Numbered from the stretch's first letter, positions 1 to 7,462 are shown. The stretch: 13,470 bases of DNA from an uncultured Bacilli bacterium (GCA_934102355.1 CAKOSO010000009.1:1-13470); one strand, 5' to 3'. The notes: a model not told the origin generated them from the sequence alone. Numbers and translations: made by a program.

Positions 1-129
1 AGTATATCTCATAAAGAAGCAGTAGAAAAAGCAGAAAAAGAATATGAAAAATTTAGAGTTATACAAGATCAAAAATATATTTCATCAATGGATGAATTTT
101 ATAATAGATATTTAAATGAAAATAAATAG
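1..129 (+). CDS. C-terminal end of a RhuM-like protein (partial)
   Basis: The first 42 codons are open in frame 1 and stop at TAG 127-129; the start lies outside the window. The residues read SISHKEAVEKAEKEYEKF, then RVIQDQKYISSMDEFYNRY. From memory this resembles the C-terminal end of the virulence RhuM family, where a 'ISHxxAxxKAxxEYxKF...QD..Y.S..D' pattern closes the protein. RhuM-like proteins are often found in genomic islands and near restriction or defence genes, and their biochemical role is not settled. The visible piece is charged and probably helical and carries no catalytic motif of its own. It is followed by degraded sequence, which fits an island edge. The family call is by eye on 42 residues, so it is tentative. 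Confidence 0.5.
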   Translation, partial: SISHKEAVEKAEKEYEKFRVIQDQKYISSMDEFYNRYLNENK

Positions 130-169
130 GAAAAATGATGAAAGAAATATTAAATAAATAGGTGATTTT

Positions 170-363
170 ATGAAAGATAATGATATAATTGAAAAACTTG
201 CTGCTTATGAACATAATAGAGATGGTCAAGATGGTAAAAGCATCTTTTTAGCAAATGTATAATTAATCAAGACTAGAGTTTAACAATACCAAAAGAATTA
301 ATAGAAAAATTACCAACAGAAGAAATAAACCTATATTTAAATATAGATGAAACAAATAAATAG
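170..363 (+). pseudogene. Possible decayed small gene, two fragments in different frames
   Basis: A short reading frame of 30 codons (170-262) starts MKDNDIIEKLAAYEHNRDGQ and has a plausible GGTGA ribosome site at 161-165. It ends abruptly at TAA 260-262. A second stretch in another frame (277-363) reads SLTIPKELIEKLPTEE and ends LYLNIDETNK before TAG, but it has no start codon and a TAG sits just upstream at 274-276. Both pieces have protein-like composition, and together they look like one small gene broken by at least two lesions. I do not recognise the family. The alternative is that 170-262 is a real 30-residue protein and the rest is chance. The remaining bases of 130-385 show no other convincing gene. 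Confidence 0.3.
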
Positions 364-385
364 TAAGATGAAGGAAAGATGTTAT

Positions 386-721
386 ATGAATAATAAAGAA
401 TATTTAGGAAAGATACTGGATATTGAAATTGATAGAGAATTTGGAAGTAAACATCCTAAACATGGTTTTATTTATCCAGTTAATTATGGTTATATTCCTA
501 ATACTATTAGTGGTGATGGAGAAGAATTAGATTGTTATTTATTAGGAGTTTTTGAACCAGTAAAGACCTTTAAAGGCAAATGTATAGCTATAGTTCATAG
601 AACAAATGATGATGATGATAAATTAATAATTGTTCCTGAAAATAAAAAATATTCAAATGATGCAATTAATGCTTTAGTAGAATTTCAAGAACAATATTTT
701 GAACATATAATAATTAGATAA
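386..721 (+). CDS. Small inorganic pyrophosphatase-like protein
   Basis: This 111-residue protein resembles the soluble family I inorganic pyrophosphatase fold. The core reads HPKHGFIYPVNYGYIPNT (residues 23-40), then GDGEELD (43-49), then HRTNDDDDKLIIVP (71-84). Family I enzymes hydrolyse pyrophosphate to two phosphates, using Asp residues to hold Mg ions. The usual D-x-D-P-x-D signature appears here as D44-G-E46-E-L-D49, so the middle Asp is Glu. The loop with the second Asp cluster is short (D75-D78, K79). At about 110 residues it is well below the usual 165-180 and belongs to a short, divergent branch often just labelled inorganic pyrophosphatase. I chose ATG 386 because AAGGAAAG (371-378) sits 7 nt upstream; in-frame ATGs at 347 and 368 have no ribosome site. 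The stop is 25 nt from the next start, so it probably shares an mRNA with the deaminase. True pyrophosphatase activity is uncertain. Confidence 0.75.
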   Translation: MNNKEYLGKILDIEIDREFGSKHPKHGFIYPVNYGYIPNTISGDGEELDCYLLGVFEPVKTFKGKCIAIVHRTNDDDDKLIIVPENKKYSNDAINALVEFQEQYFEHIIIR

Positions 722-742
722 ATTTATAAAAAAGGAAGTGAT
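721..742 (+). repeat. 22-nt direct repeat, left copy, carrying a ribosome site
   Basis: This stretch begins at the last base of the upstream stop codon and includes the ribosome site AAAAAAGGAAGTGA. It matches 1177-1198 at 21 of 22 positions; the one difference is G to A inside GGAAGTG/GGAAATG. The two copies bracket the deaminase gene. Confidence 0.7.
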
Positions 743-746
743 TTAA

Positions 747-1163
747 ATGGATATATGGGAGAAAATGTATAATAAAGCAAAGGCTGAATATCATAAAGAG
801 GAAGTATCACCATTTATAGTAGCACATCACGTCGTGTCAGCTGTTGAAAGCGAAGATGGTGAGATTTTTACAGGTTTTTGTATTGAAAGTGCTAGTGGAG
901 TTATGAATTTGTGTGCAGAGAGAGTGGCTGCATTGAATATGTATATAAATACAGGAAAAACTAAAATTAAAAGATTAATTGCATTTAGAGATAATCCTCC
1001 ACATAATGGTGGAATGCCCTGTGGCGCATGTAGAGAGTTTTTGATGCAATTAAACAGAGAGAATAAAGATATGGAGATATTAACTAACTATGAAACAAGA
1101 GAAATTGTTAAATTATCCGAAGTATTACCGAACTGGTGGGGAAATAAAAGATATAGTGTTTAG
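747..1163 (+). CDS. Divergent cytidine deaminase family protein
   Basis: This 138-residue protein has the zinc-deaminase core: C56-A-E58-R, where Cys binds zinc and Glu is the proton shuttle, and P91-C92-G-A-C95-R-E, the other two zinc cysteines. Its length and three-cysteine zinc site match the small tetrameric cytidine deaminases (CDA), which convert cytidine or deoxycytidine to the uridine form in pyrimidine salvage. However, the nucleoside-binding N-x-E motif of those enzymes (FNVENAS-like) is here F44-C45-I-E47-S, so the ribose-contacting Asn is replaced by Cys. The N-terminal half (EEVSPFIVAHHVVSAVES) also lacks the usual YSxFxVGAA segment. The substrate may therefore differ from cytidine. 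The start ATG 747 follows AAGGAAGTGA by a normal distance. It sits between the pyrophosphatase-like gene and rbgA and is bracketed by near-identical 22-nt repeats. Membership of the deaminase superfamily is solid; the exact substrate is not. Confidence 0.85.
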   Translation: MDIWEKMYNKAKAEYHKEEVSPFIVAHHVVSAVESEDGEIFTGFCIESASGVMNLCAERVAALNMYINTGKTKIKRLIAFRDNPPHNGGMPCGACREFLMQLNRENKDMEILTNYETREIVKLSEVLPNWWGNKRYSV

Positions 1164-1176
1164 TAAGATAAATTAT

Positions 1177-1198
1177 AATTTATAAAAAAGGAAATGAT
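1177..1198 (+). repeat. 22-nt direct repeat, right copy, carrying a ribosome site
   Basis: This is the second copy of the repeat at 721-742 (21 of 22 identical). It supplies the AAAAAAGGAAATGA ribosome site for rbgA. The spacing between copies is 456 nt, one deaminase gene plus a few bases. Confidence 0.7.
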
Positions 1199-1204
1199 AA
1201 AATT

Positions 1205-2113
1205 ATGAATATGTATCAAAAGAGAAAAATGAGACAAGAAAAGAAAAATAATGATAGTCAAAAAAGTTTTTCAAAAGTCCCCATTTCGTGGTACCCAGGC
1301 CACATGGCAAAAACAAAAAGAATGATAAGGGAAAATCTAAATCTAGTTGATATTATATATGAAGTTATAGATGCAAGAATACCTTCATCATCAAAAATAA
1401 TAGACATAGAAGAAATAATAAAAAATAAACCAAGAATCTTGATATTAACCAAATATGATTTATGTGACAAAACAGAAACAGATAAATTTATCAAAGAATA
1501 TGAAACACTTGGATACCATGTATTAAAATTTAATTTAAACAGTGATAACTTAAATAAATTAATAGATTTATCAAAAGAAATTTTAAATGAGAAAATAGTC
1601 AAACAAAAAGAAAAAGGATTAAAAAAGAACACCATAAGGGCACTAGTTATTGGAATACCTAATGTTGGAAAAAGCACTTTAATTAACAAGCTAGCAGCAA
1701 AAAGTAAAGTACAAGTAGGTAACAAACCTGGAGTAACTAAAAACATTTCTTGGATAAAAGTACAAGATGGTTTAGAAATTATGGATACGCCTGGAATCTT
1801 ATGGCCAAAACTTGATCAAGAAAAAGAAGCATATAATCTTGCTAGTATGACAGCAATTAAAGAGGATATATTACCAACAGATAAAATATCTGTTTACATA
1901 ATTACTATGCTATATAAGTATTACCCAGAAATATTAAAAAAGGAATATGATGTCGAAGACATTTCTTCATTTGATGATGTATTTACAACCATCGGTAAAA
2001 AATATGGTTTAATATCTCGTGGTGGAGAAGTAGACTATGATAAAGTAGAAACATTAATAATTAACGATATTAAAAAGGGAAAAATCAAAAATATTACATT
2101 TGATAGGTATTAA
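1205..2113 (+). CDS. rbgA: Ribosome biogenesis GTPase RbgA (YlqF)
   Basis: RbgA is an essential GTPase in Bacillus that acts late in 50S subunit assembly. This 302-residue protein has the circularly permuted GTPase order typical of the YlqF/YawG family. It opens with the W-Y-P-G-H-M-A-K-T segment (29-37), then DARIPSSS (57-63, G5-like region), G4 as T82-K83-Y-D85 (Thr in place of the common Asn), G1 as GIPNVGKST (150-158), G2 Thr near 178 in KPGVTKN, and G3 as DTPG (194-197). A C-terminal helical domain follows. The length is a little over the Bacillus protein because of a basic N-terminal extension. ATG 1205 is preceded by AAGGAAATGA at a good distance; ATG 1211 is an alternative. The next gene starts right at its end, so rbgA and rnhB are almost certainly co-transcribed, an arrangement also known from Bacillus (ylqF-rnhB). 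Confidence 0.96.
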   Translation: MNMYQKRKMRQEKKNNDSQKSFSKVPISWYPGHMAKTKRMIRENLNLVDIIYEVIDARIPSSSKIIDIEEIIKNKPRILILTKYDLCDKTETDKFIKEYETLGYHVLKFNLNSDNLNKLIDLSKEILNEKIVKQKEKGLKKNTIRALVIGIPNVGKSTLINKLAAKSKVQVGNKPGVTKNISWIKVQDGLEIMDTPGILWPKLDQEKEAYNLASMTAIKEDILPTDKISVYIITMLYKYYPEILKKEYDVEDISSFDDVFTTIGKKYGLISRGGEVDYDKVETLIINDIKKGKIKNITFDRY

Positions 2114-2114
2114 C

Positions 2115-2786
2115 ATGACTGAAGTAGAAAAGAAAAAAAATCTTGAAGAATTAGAAACATGTAAAAATGATAACTATTATTTTGAAAGAGACTTAATAAA
2201 TAAAGGATACAAATACATCTGTGGAATAGATGAAGTAGGAAGAGGTCCACTAGTAGGACCGGTTGTTGCAGCGGCAGTAATACTTCCATTAAATTTTGAA
2301 CTTAAAGGACTAACAGATTCAAAAAAAATAAGTGAAAAAAAGCGAAACGAATTCGATAAAATAATAAAAGAAAAAGCTATTGCATATTCGATAATAGAAG
2401 TAGACAATAACAAAATAGATGAAGTAAACATATATGAAGCAACAAAAATTGCCATGAAAAAAGCAATTGAAAATTTAAAAATAAAACCAGATTATATCTT
2501 AATTGATGCAATGCCGCTAGAACTTGATATTCCAAACCTTTCAATTATAAAAGGAGACTTTAAATCAAGAACCATAGCAGCAGCATCAGTACTTGCCAAA
2601 GTATATAGGGATAGTATATTATATGAATTAGATAAAAAATATCCGTATTACAACTATAAGAAAAATAAAGGATATCCAACTAAAGAGCACATAGAAGCAA
2701 TAAAGAAATATGGAATAAATAAATTTTATCGTAAAAGTTATGGCCCAGTAAAAGACTATATAGCCAACAAAGGAGTAGAAGTATGA
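2115..2786 (+). CDS. rnhB: Ribonuclease HII
   Basis: RNase HII cuts the RNA strand of RNA-DNA hybrids and removes single ribonucleotides built into DNA. The protein is 223 residues from ATG 2115. The acidic catalytic set is intact: D39-E40 in GIDEVGRGPLVGPV, D131 in ILIDAM and D166 in AKVYRD. The KGDFKSRTIAAASVLAK segment (146-162) and the C-terminal YGP motif (209-211) are also typical. I prefer 2115 to the in-frame ATG at 2100 because GATAGG (2102-2107) lies about 7 nt before 2115, while 2100 has no ribosome site and would overlap rbgA. The RbgA stop (2111-2113) almost touches this start, and the stop TGA overlaps the next start by 4 nt (ATGA), so translation is probably coupled on both sides. 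Confidence 0.96.
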   Translation: MTEVEKKKNLEELETCKNDNYYFERDLINKGYKYICGIDEVGRGPLVGPVVAAAVILPLNFELKGLTDSKKISEKKRNEFDKIIKEKAIAYSIIEVDNNKIDEVNIYEATKIAMKKAIENLKIKPDYILIDAMPLELDIPNLSIIKGDFKSRTIAAASVLAKVYRDSILYELDKKYPYYNYKKNKGYPTKEHIEAIKKYGINKFYRKSYGPVKDYIANKGVEV

Positions 2787-3340
2787 AGTTTTTAAAAAAA
2801 CTAAACCAAGATGAACAAGAACTAAACAACAAAGAAAAAATAATCTATTATTTATTAATATTTATTATTGGAGGAATAGTTGGTTATATCTATGAAGAAA
2901 TATTCTTTCTAGTTGATGATCATATACTAGTAAATAGAGGTTTCTTATACGGACCTTTTCTACCAGTATATGCCTGGGGAGCATTACTAATGGCATTATC
3001 TTTAAAAAAATTCAAGAAAAATCCTATTATTGTATTTCTACTAGCTGTTGTAGCAACAGGAATATTAGAGTATTTTACAGGCTTCTTTATGTTAAAAATA
3101 TGGCATAGAAGATGGTGGGATTACACAGGGCTGTTTTTGAATCTAGGTGGACACATCTGCCTTAGATCAGTAGTTTCATTTGGTATAGGAGGATTATTAC
3201 TAATGTATATAGTTGATCCTTTAGTTGCTAAATCAATAAAAAAATATAGCCCTAAAGTATTAAATATTATAATAATATTATTTGGTATTCTATATATTGT
3301 AGATACAGTTTTAAGTTTTGTATTTAGAAATCCTTTCTAA
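2783..3340 (+). CDS. CmpB-type putative ABC transporter permease family membrane protein
   Basis: This 185-residue polytopic membrane protein matches a family named after CmpB and commonly labelled putative ABC transporter permease, whose function is unknown. Family hallmarks are N52-R-G-F-L-Y-G-P-F near the first loop, EYFTG and W-H-R-R-W-W-D-Y in the middle, and G-G-H-I-C-L-R-S before the last helices. Hydrophobic segments lie roughly at residues 22-42, 58-76, 82-104, 130-148 and 160-182, giving about five membrane spans. No ATPase partner is visible nearby, so the transporter label should not be taken literally. The start overlaps the rnhB stop by 4 nt (ATGA), with a GGAGTAGAAG ribosome site inside rnhB. 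It is the last gene before a terminator. Confidence 0.85.
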   Translation: MKFLKKLNQDEQELNNKEKIIYYLLIFIIGGIVGYIYEEIFFLVDDHILVNRGFLYGPFLPVYAWGALLMALSLKKFKKNPIIVFLLAVVATGILEYFTGFFMLKIWHRRWWDYTGLFLNLGGHICLRSVVSFGIGGLLLMYIVDPLVAKSIKKYSPKVLNIIIILFGILYIVDTVLSFVFRNPF

Positions 3341-3361
3341 TAACTTAAAATTACATTAAAT

Positions 3362-3390
3362 AAGTGTTTGGTAATTTATCAAACATTTTT
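3362..3390 (+). terminator. Rho-independent terminator after the rbgA operon
   Basis: AAGTGTTTGGTA (3362-3373) pairs with TATCAAACATTT (3377-3388) around a 3-nt loop, with two G-U pairs, and runs into five Ts (3386-3390). It ends the preceding operon and lies only 5 nt before the topA -35 box. Confidence 0.75.
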
Positions 3391-3394
3391 ATAT

Positions 3395-3423
3395 TTGACA
3401 TTAATAAAAATATATTGTATAAA
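3395..3423 (+). promoter_or_regulatory. Sigma-A promoter of topA
   Basis: TTGACA (3395-3400), a 17-bp spacer and TATAAA (3418-3423): -35 perfect, -10 five of six. The predicted start is near 3430, directly before the GAGGTGAGGAG ribosome site, so the leader would be only about 13 nt. Confidence 0.8.
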
Positions 3424-3442
3424 ATTAAAAGAGGTGAGGAGT

Positions 3443-5470
3443 ATGAAAAAACTTGTTATCGTAGAATCTCCTAGTAAAAGTAGAACTATAGAAAAATATT
3501 TAGGTAAAGATTATAAAGTTGTATCATCAAAAGGACACATAAGAGATCTTGCTACAACTGGAAAGTTCGGACTTGGAGTTGATGTTGACAACGGTTTTAA
3601 ACCAACTTATATTCCAATAAAAGGAAAAAAGAAAGTTATATCAGAACTAAAAAAAGATGCTAAAGCCTCATCAAAAGTGTACCTAGCATCCGATCCAGAC
3701 CGTGAAGGGGAAGCAATCGCATGGCATTTAAAAGATGCTCTTGATTTAAAAGACAACGATTATGATCGTGTTGTATTTAATGAAATCACCAAAGACAAAG
3801 TCATTAAAGCATTTGAAACACCAAGAAAGATAGACATAAATCTTGTTCACAGTCAAGAATCAAGAAGAATCCTTGACAGAATAATAGGGTTCCGTTTATC
3901 AAAACTAATGCAATCAAAAACTGGTGGTAAAAGTGCTGGAAGAGTACAAAGCGTCGCTTTAAAACTAATCGTAGATAGAGAAGATGAAATAAAGGCATTC
4001 GTACCAACTGAGTACTACACAATTGATGCAATCTTTGAAAAATTTAGTGCAAGCTTATATCAATACAACCATAAAGACTTTGAAATAACAACCAAAGTGC
4101 AAAATGATGAGATATTAAGTAAACTTACCAAAACATTTAAAATCGAAGACATTACAAAAAAGAATAAAAATAAGAAAGCTAAAGCACCATTTACAACATC
4201 AACATTACAACAAGATGCCTCAAATAAACTATCATTTCCTGGTAAAAAAACTATGTCAATAGCACAAAAACTATATGAAGGAATAGATATAGGAACTGAA
4301 ACAACCGGACTTATAACTTACATGAGAACAGACTCAATAAGATTAAGTGATGAGTTTATTAAAACAACATATAAATACATTGAAAATAACTTTGGAAAAG
4401 AATATATAGGATACGCAAAAAAAACAAACAAAACTGAAAATGTTCAAGATGCTCACGAAGCGATAAGACCAACAGACATAAACAAAACTCCAGAAAGAAT
4501 GAAAGAGTATCTAACCAATGATGAATACAAACTATATAAAATGATATATATAAGAGCCCTTGCATCACTAATGACTGATGCAAAAACATTAGCAACAACA
4601 ATCATACTAGATAATAATAACTATCAGTTTAAAGCAAATGGATCAATTCTAACATTTGATGGTTACTTAAAAGTATATAGTGAATATGAAGATCAGGAAG
4701 ACAAAATCTTGCCAGACCTAGAAAACTATAAAACAAATATAGTAATTGCAAATGACATTGTATCAGAACAACACTTTACTAAACCTAAACCTAGATACAC
4801 AGAAGCAAAACTAATTAAAGAACTAGAAGAATTAGGAATAGGAAGACCATCAACATATGTTAAAATAATTGATACATTAAAAGAAAGAAACTATATAACA
4901 TTAGAAGATAAAAAATTTGTACCAACTGAAATAGGAATATTGACAACAAGAAAACTACAAGAATACTTTGAAAATCTAATAAACGTAAAATATACAGCAG
5001 AAATGGAAAAAGAATTAGATGATATAGCATTAGGTGAAGCTTCATGGGATAAAATGCTTGAAGATTTCTATAAAGAATTCGAACCAGCCGTAGAAAATGC
5101 ATTTACAAAGATGGAAAAAGATCCTCCAAAAGAAACAGGAGAAACTTGCCCAGAATGCGGTAGTCCTTTGGTCATAAGAAAAGGAAAATTTGGAGAATTT
5201 GTAGCATGCTCAAATTATCCAGAGTGTAAATATATCAAGAAAGAAGAAAAAAAGAACGTGGAAATAATTAAATGTCCTAACTGTGAAACGGGAATGATCG
5301 TACCAAAAAGAACAAGAAAAGGCAAAATATTCTATGGATGTAATAACTATCCTAAATGTAACTTTGCATTATGGGATAAACCAACTGGAGAATTGTGCCC
5401 AAACTGTTCATCATTACTAATAGAAAAAAAAGATAACATCCATTGCATCAGTTGTGATTTTGAAAAATAA
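3443..5470 (+). CDS. topA: DNA topoisomerase I (type IA)
   Basis: TopA relaxes negative supercoils by a single-strand break with a 5'-phosphotyrosine link. The protein is 675 residues. The N-terminal Toprim domain shows E8 in VIVESPSKS and the metal site D84-P-D86-R-E88. The catalytic tyrosine is Y293 in GLITYMRTDS, followed by R295. The cleavage-domain segment GIGRPSTY (near residue 467) is present. The C-terminus has three four-cysteine zinc ribbons with cysteines at about 569-595, 611-639 and 652-671, as in Bacillus TopA. ATG 3443 has a strong GAGGTGAGGAG site and the protein then starts MKKLVIVESPSKS as the family does. An in-frame upstream ATG at 3368 would put a terminator and promoter inside the coding region, so I reject it. 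It is monocistronic, with its own promoter and terminator. Confidence 0.98.
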   Translation: MKKLVIVESPSKSRTIEKYLGKDYKVVSSKGHIRDLATTGKFGLGVDVDNGFKPTYIPIKGKKKVISELKKDAKASSKVYLASDPDREGEAIAWHLKDALDLKDNDYDRVVFNEITKDKVIKAFETPRKIDINLVHSQESRRILDRIIGFRLSKLMQSKTGGKSAGRVQSVALKLIVDREDEIKAFVPTEYYTIDAIFEKFSASLYQYNHKDFEITTKVQNDEILSKLTKTFKIEDITKKNKNKKAKAPFTTSTLQQDASNKLSFPGKKTMSIAQKLYEGIDIGTETTGLITYMRTDSIRLSDEFIKTTYKYIENNFGKEYIGYAKKTNKTENVQDAHEAIRPTDINKTPERMKEYLTNDEYKLYKMIYIRALASLMTDAKTLATTIILDNNNYQFKANGSILTFDGYLKVYSEYEDQEDKILPDLENYKTNIVIANDIVSEQHFTKPKPRYTEAKLIKELEELGIGRPSTYVKIIDTLKERNYITLEDKKFVPTEIGILTTRKLQEYFENLINVKYTAEMEKELDDIALGEASWDKMLEDFYKEFEPAVENAFTKMEKDPPKETGETCPECGSPLVIRKGKFGEFVACSNYPECKYIKKEEKKNVEIIKCPNCETGMIVPKRTRKGKIFYGCNNYPKCNFALWDKPTGELCPNCSSLLIEKKDNIHCISCDFEK

Positions 5471-5479
5471 TCGTAAAAA

Positions 5480-5530
5480 AATAAAGTGAAGTAAAACAAA
5501 AACAAAATTGTATACTTTACTTTATTTTTA
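5480..5530 (+). terminator. Terminator after topA
   Basis: AATAAAGTGAAGTA (5480-5493) pairs with TACTTTACTTTATT (5513-5526) over 14 bp with one G-U pair and a 19-nt A-rich loop, followed by TTTTTA. The stem is long but A/U-rich. It lies just upstream of the cdsA -10 box. Confidence 0.65.
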
Positions 5531-5539
5531 TATTATAAT
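5511..5539 (+). promoter_or_regulatory. Probable promoter of cdsA-rasP
   Basis: A perfect TATAAT (5534-5539) has only a weak -35 candidate, TATACT (5511-5516), 17 bp upstream and inside the topA terminator. The predicted start near 5546 gives a leader of about 14 nt. Confidence 0.4.
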
Positions 5540-5559
5540 TATTATTAGGATGTGATTAT

Positions 5560-6360
5560 ATGAAAAAACGAATAATAAGCGCTATAGTAATGATAGCAAT
5601 AATGCTTCCCATCGTAATAGTAGGAGACATATACTTTACGTTTGCAATATCAGCATTATCTGTATTAGCCCTTTATGAGATGATAAAAGTAAAAGAAACA
5701 GAAAAGAAAGTTTCTGATATATTGAAAATGCTTGCATATGTTGTAGTATTCTTAATTGTACTATTGTCAAGTAGTACATATAAGCTAGTTGATATTTTTA
5801 GTTTTAATGTATTTAGTGGTTTATTTCTACTATTTTTTATACCAGTTGTTCTCTTTAATGATGATACGAAATATAATATCACTGATGCATTATATTTAAT
5901 TGGTTCTATAATTTTTATAGCATTAGCATTTGCAGGAATGATAACCATAAGAGATAATTCATTTGCAACAGTAATATATTTACTTCTTATAACAATAATG
6001 ACAGATACATTTGCACTATTTACAGGAATGCTTATTGGAAAACATAAACTATGCGAAAAGATTTCACCAAAGAAAACAATTGAAGGTTCAATAGGTGGCT
6101 CACTAGTTGGAACAATAGTTCCGGTTTTATTCTATATATTTATAATAGATGCCAATGCTAATATATTCTTGCTAATATTTATAACACTATGTTTATCAAT
6201 TATAGGACAAATAGGAGACTTATTCTTCTCAAGCATCAAAAGACACTATGGCATGAAAGATTTTTCAAAATTAATACCAGGTCATGGTGGAGTACTAGAT
6301 AGATTAGATAGTTTCATATTTGTAGTATTAACATATTTAATATTAATGAATTTTTTATAG
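5560..6360 (+). CDS. cdsA: Phosphatidate cytidylyltransferase (CDP-diglyceride synthase)
   Basis: CdsA makes CDP-diacylglycerol from phosphatidic acid and CTP, the branch point to phosphatidylglycerol, cardiolipin and other membrane lipids. The 266-residue protein is almost all membrane helices (about eight hydrophobic stretches). It carries the complete family signature at residues 224-250: S-S-I-K-R, then K233-D234, then the P-G-H-G-G (240-244) and D247-R-L-D250 metal and substrate residues. The length is normal for Bacilli. The ribosome site AGGATGTG (5547-5554) precedes ATG 5560. Its TAG stop overlaps the AGGAGG site of the next gene, so cdsA and rasP are co-transcribed and probably translationally coupled; the cdsA-rasP pair is conserved across Firmicutes. 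Confidence 0.97.
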   Translation: MKKRIISAIVMIAIMLPIVIVGDIYFTFAISALSVLALYEMIKVKETEKKVSDILKMLAYVVVFLIVLLSSSTYKLVDIFSFNVFSGLFLLFFIPVVLFNDDTKYNITDALYLIGSIIFIALAFAGMITIRDNSFATVIYLLLITIMTDTFALFTGMLIGKHKLCEKISPKKTIEGSIGGSLVGTIVPVLFYIFIIDANANIFLLIFITLCLSIIGQIGDLFFSSIKRHYGMKDFSKLIPGHGGVLDRLDSFIFVVLTYLILMNFL

Positions 6361-6369
6361 GAGGATAAC

Positions 6370-7422
6370 ATGATAGTTACATTAATTTTATTTTTTGTAA
6401 TTCTAGGGGTTACGGTTTTAGTACATGAATTTGGACATTTTATATTTGCTAAAATGTTCGGAGTAGATGTATTTGAATTTTCAATAGGAATGGGTCCAGC
6501 ACTTTTCTCACATCAAAGTAAAAAAAGTGAAACAAAATACTCAGTAAGAGCAATACCATTAGGAGGTTTTTGTTCACTAGCAGGTGAAGACCCAGATGAA
6601 AAAGAACTAGCAAAGACAAAAGGAAGAAACATTCAAGATAAACCACTAATTAAAAGATTCCTAATCATGTTCATGGGAGTTGGATTTAACTTTATATTTG
6701 CATTCTTAGTACTTTTTGCGGTAGGACTTATATATGGAGCGCCTAATAAAGAAGCTATAATAACTGGAGTAACAAGTGGATATCCAGCAGAAACATCAGG
6801 TATTGAAGTAGGAGATAAAATCTTAAAAATAAATGATCATAAAGTAACATTTCTTGATGATGTTTCATTATATTCAGCAATAGATGATATGTCAAAAGAT
6901 GTGAAAGTAGAAGTATTAAAAAGTGATAAAACAGTAAAAACCTATACCATTACACCAAAAAAAAGCCTTACAACAACAGGCAAAGAAGCATACTTCTTAG
7001 GGATTGAACTAAAACCTCAAGTAGAAAGAGGATTCTTTAAATCAATCAAATATGCATTCTTCCAAGAAGGGGCGCTATTTAAACAAATGTACACTGTATT
7101 GGGTTCATTATTTACAGGAAAAGTTTCAGTAAAAGAACTATCAGGTCCAGTAGGAATATATAGCATTGTTGGAACTGCAAGAAAACAAGGTGTAGAAACT
7201 TTATTGTATTTAATTGCACTTTTATGTGTAAATGTAGGGGTAATAAACCTATTACCATTTCCAGCATTTGATGGAGGTAGAATCCTATTCCTAATAATAG
7301 AAAAATTAAAAGGATCACCAGTAAGTCCAAAAGTAGAAAATACAATTCACGCAATAGGATTTATATTACTAATTATCCTAATGATATTTGTAACGTTTAA
7401 CGACATATTAAGGTTATTCTAA
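6370..7422 (+). CDS. rasP: Site-2 intramembrane zinc metalloprotease RasP/RseP
   Basis: RasP cleaves membrane substrates within the bilayer: anti-sigma factors such as RsiW, the FtsL division protein and remnant signal peptides in Bacillus. The 350-residue protein starts with a membrane helix carrying the zinc motif H19-E20-F-G-H23. A second helix has the GxxxN element (G103 to N107). A PDZ domain lies at about 128-200 (GYPAETSGIEVGDKILKIN). The second catalytic segment is N293-LLPFPAF-D301-G-G near the C-terminus, with F in place of the usual Leu of LDG. It is shorter than the roughly 420 residues of B. subtilis RasP; the difference is in the PDZ/linker region and both catalytic parts are intact. 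The AGGAGG site (6359-6364) overlaps the cdsA stop and is 5 nt from ATG 6370. Confidence 0.96.
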   Translation: MIVTLILFFVILGVTVLVHEFGHFIFAKMFGVDVFEFSIGMGPALFSHQSKKSETKYSVRAIPLGGFCSLAGEDPDEKELAKTKGRNIQDKPLIKRFLIMFMGVGFNFIFAFLVLFAVGLIYGAPNKEAIITGVTSGYPAETSGIEVGDKILKINDHKVTFLDDVSLYSAIDDMSKDVKVEVLKSDKTVKTYTITPKKSLTTTGKEAYFLGIELKPQVERGFFKSIKYAFFQEGALFKQMYTVLGSLFTGKVSVKELSGPVGIYSIVGTARKQGVETLLYLIALLCVNVGVINLLPFPAFDGGRILFLIIEKLKGSPVSPKVENTIHAIGFILLIILMIFVTFNDILRLF

Positions 7423-7426
7423 AAAT

Positions 7427-7462
7427 AAAAGAACTTCAAATTCAAATCTGAAGTTCTTTTTT
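7427..7462. terminator. Bidirectional terminator between rasP and the ferredoxin gene
   Basis: AAAAGAACTTCA (7427-7438) pairs perfectly with TGAAGTTCTTTT (7449-7460) around a 10-nt loop. Six Ts follow on the + strand, and a T-rich tail on the - strand (the As of 7421-7430). It serves both converging transcripts, and the ferredoxin stop codon (7461-7463) touches its tail. Confidence 0.85.

Noticed and set aside
309..337. Weak promoter (TTACCA, 16 bp, TATATT) before the pyrophosphatase-like gene
   Set aside because: The -35 is poor, the spacing is non-optimal and the surroundings are A/T-rich, so chance is likely.
347..385. Longer N-terminus for the pyrophosphatase-like protein
   Set aside because: ATG 347 and 368 lack ribosome sites; ATG 386 has AAGGAAAG at proper spacing and matches the family start.
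1258..1746. 162-codon open frame on the - strand within rbgA
   Set aside because: It is a shadow of rbgA: hydrophobic low-complexity translation, no ribosome site, and the sense frame holds all GTPase motifs.
3368..3442. Upstream extension of topA by 25 codons
   Set aside because: The extension covers a terminator arm and a near-consensus promoter, has no ribosome site and adds residues unlike TopA; ATG 3443 has a strong site.
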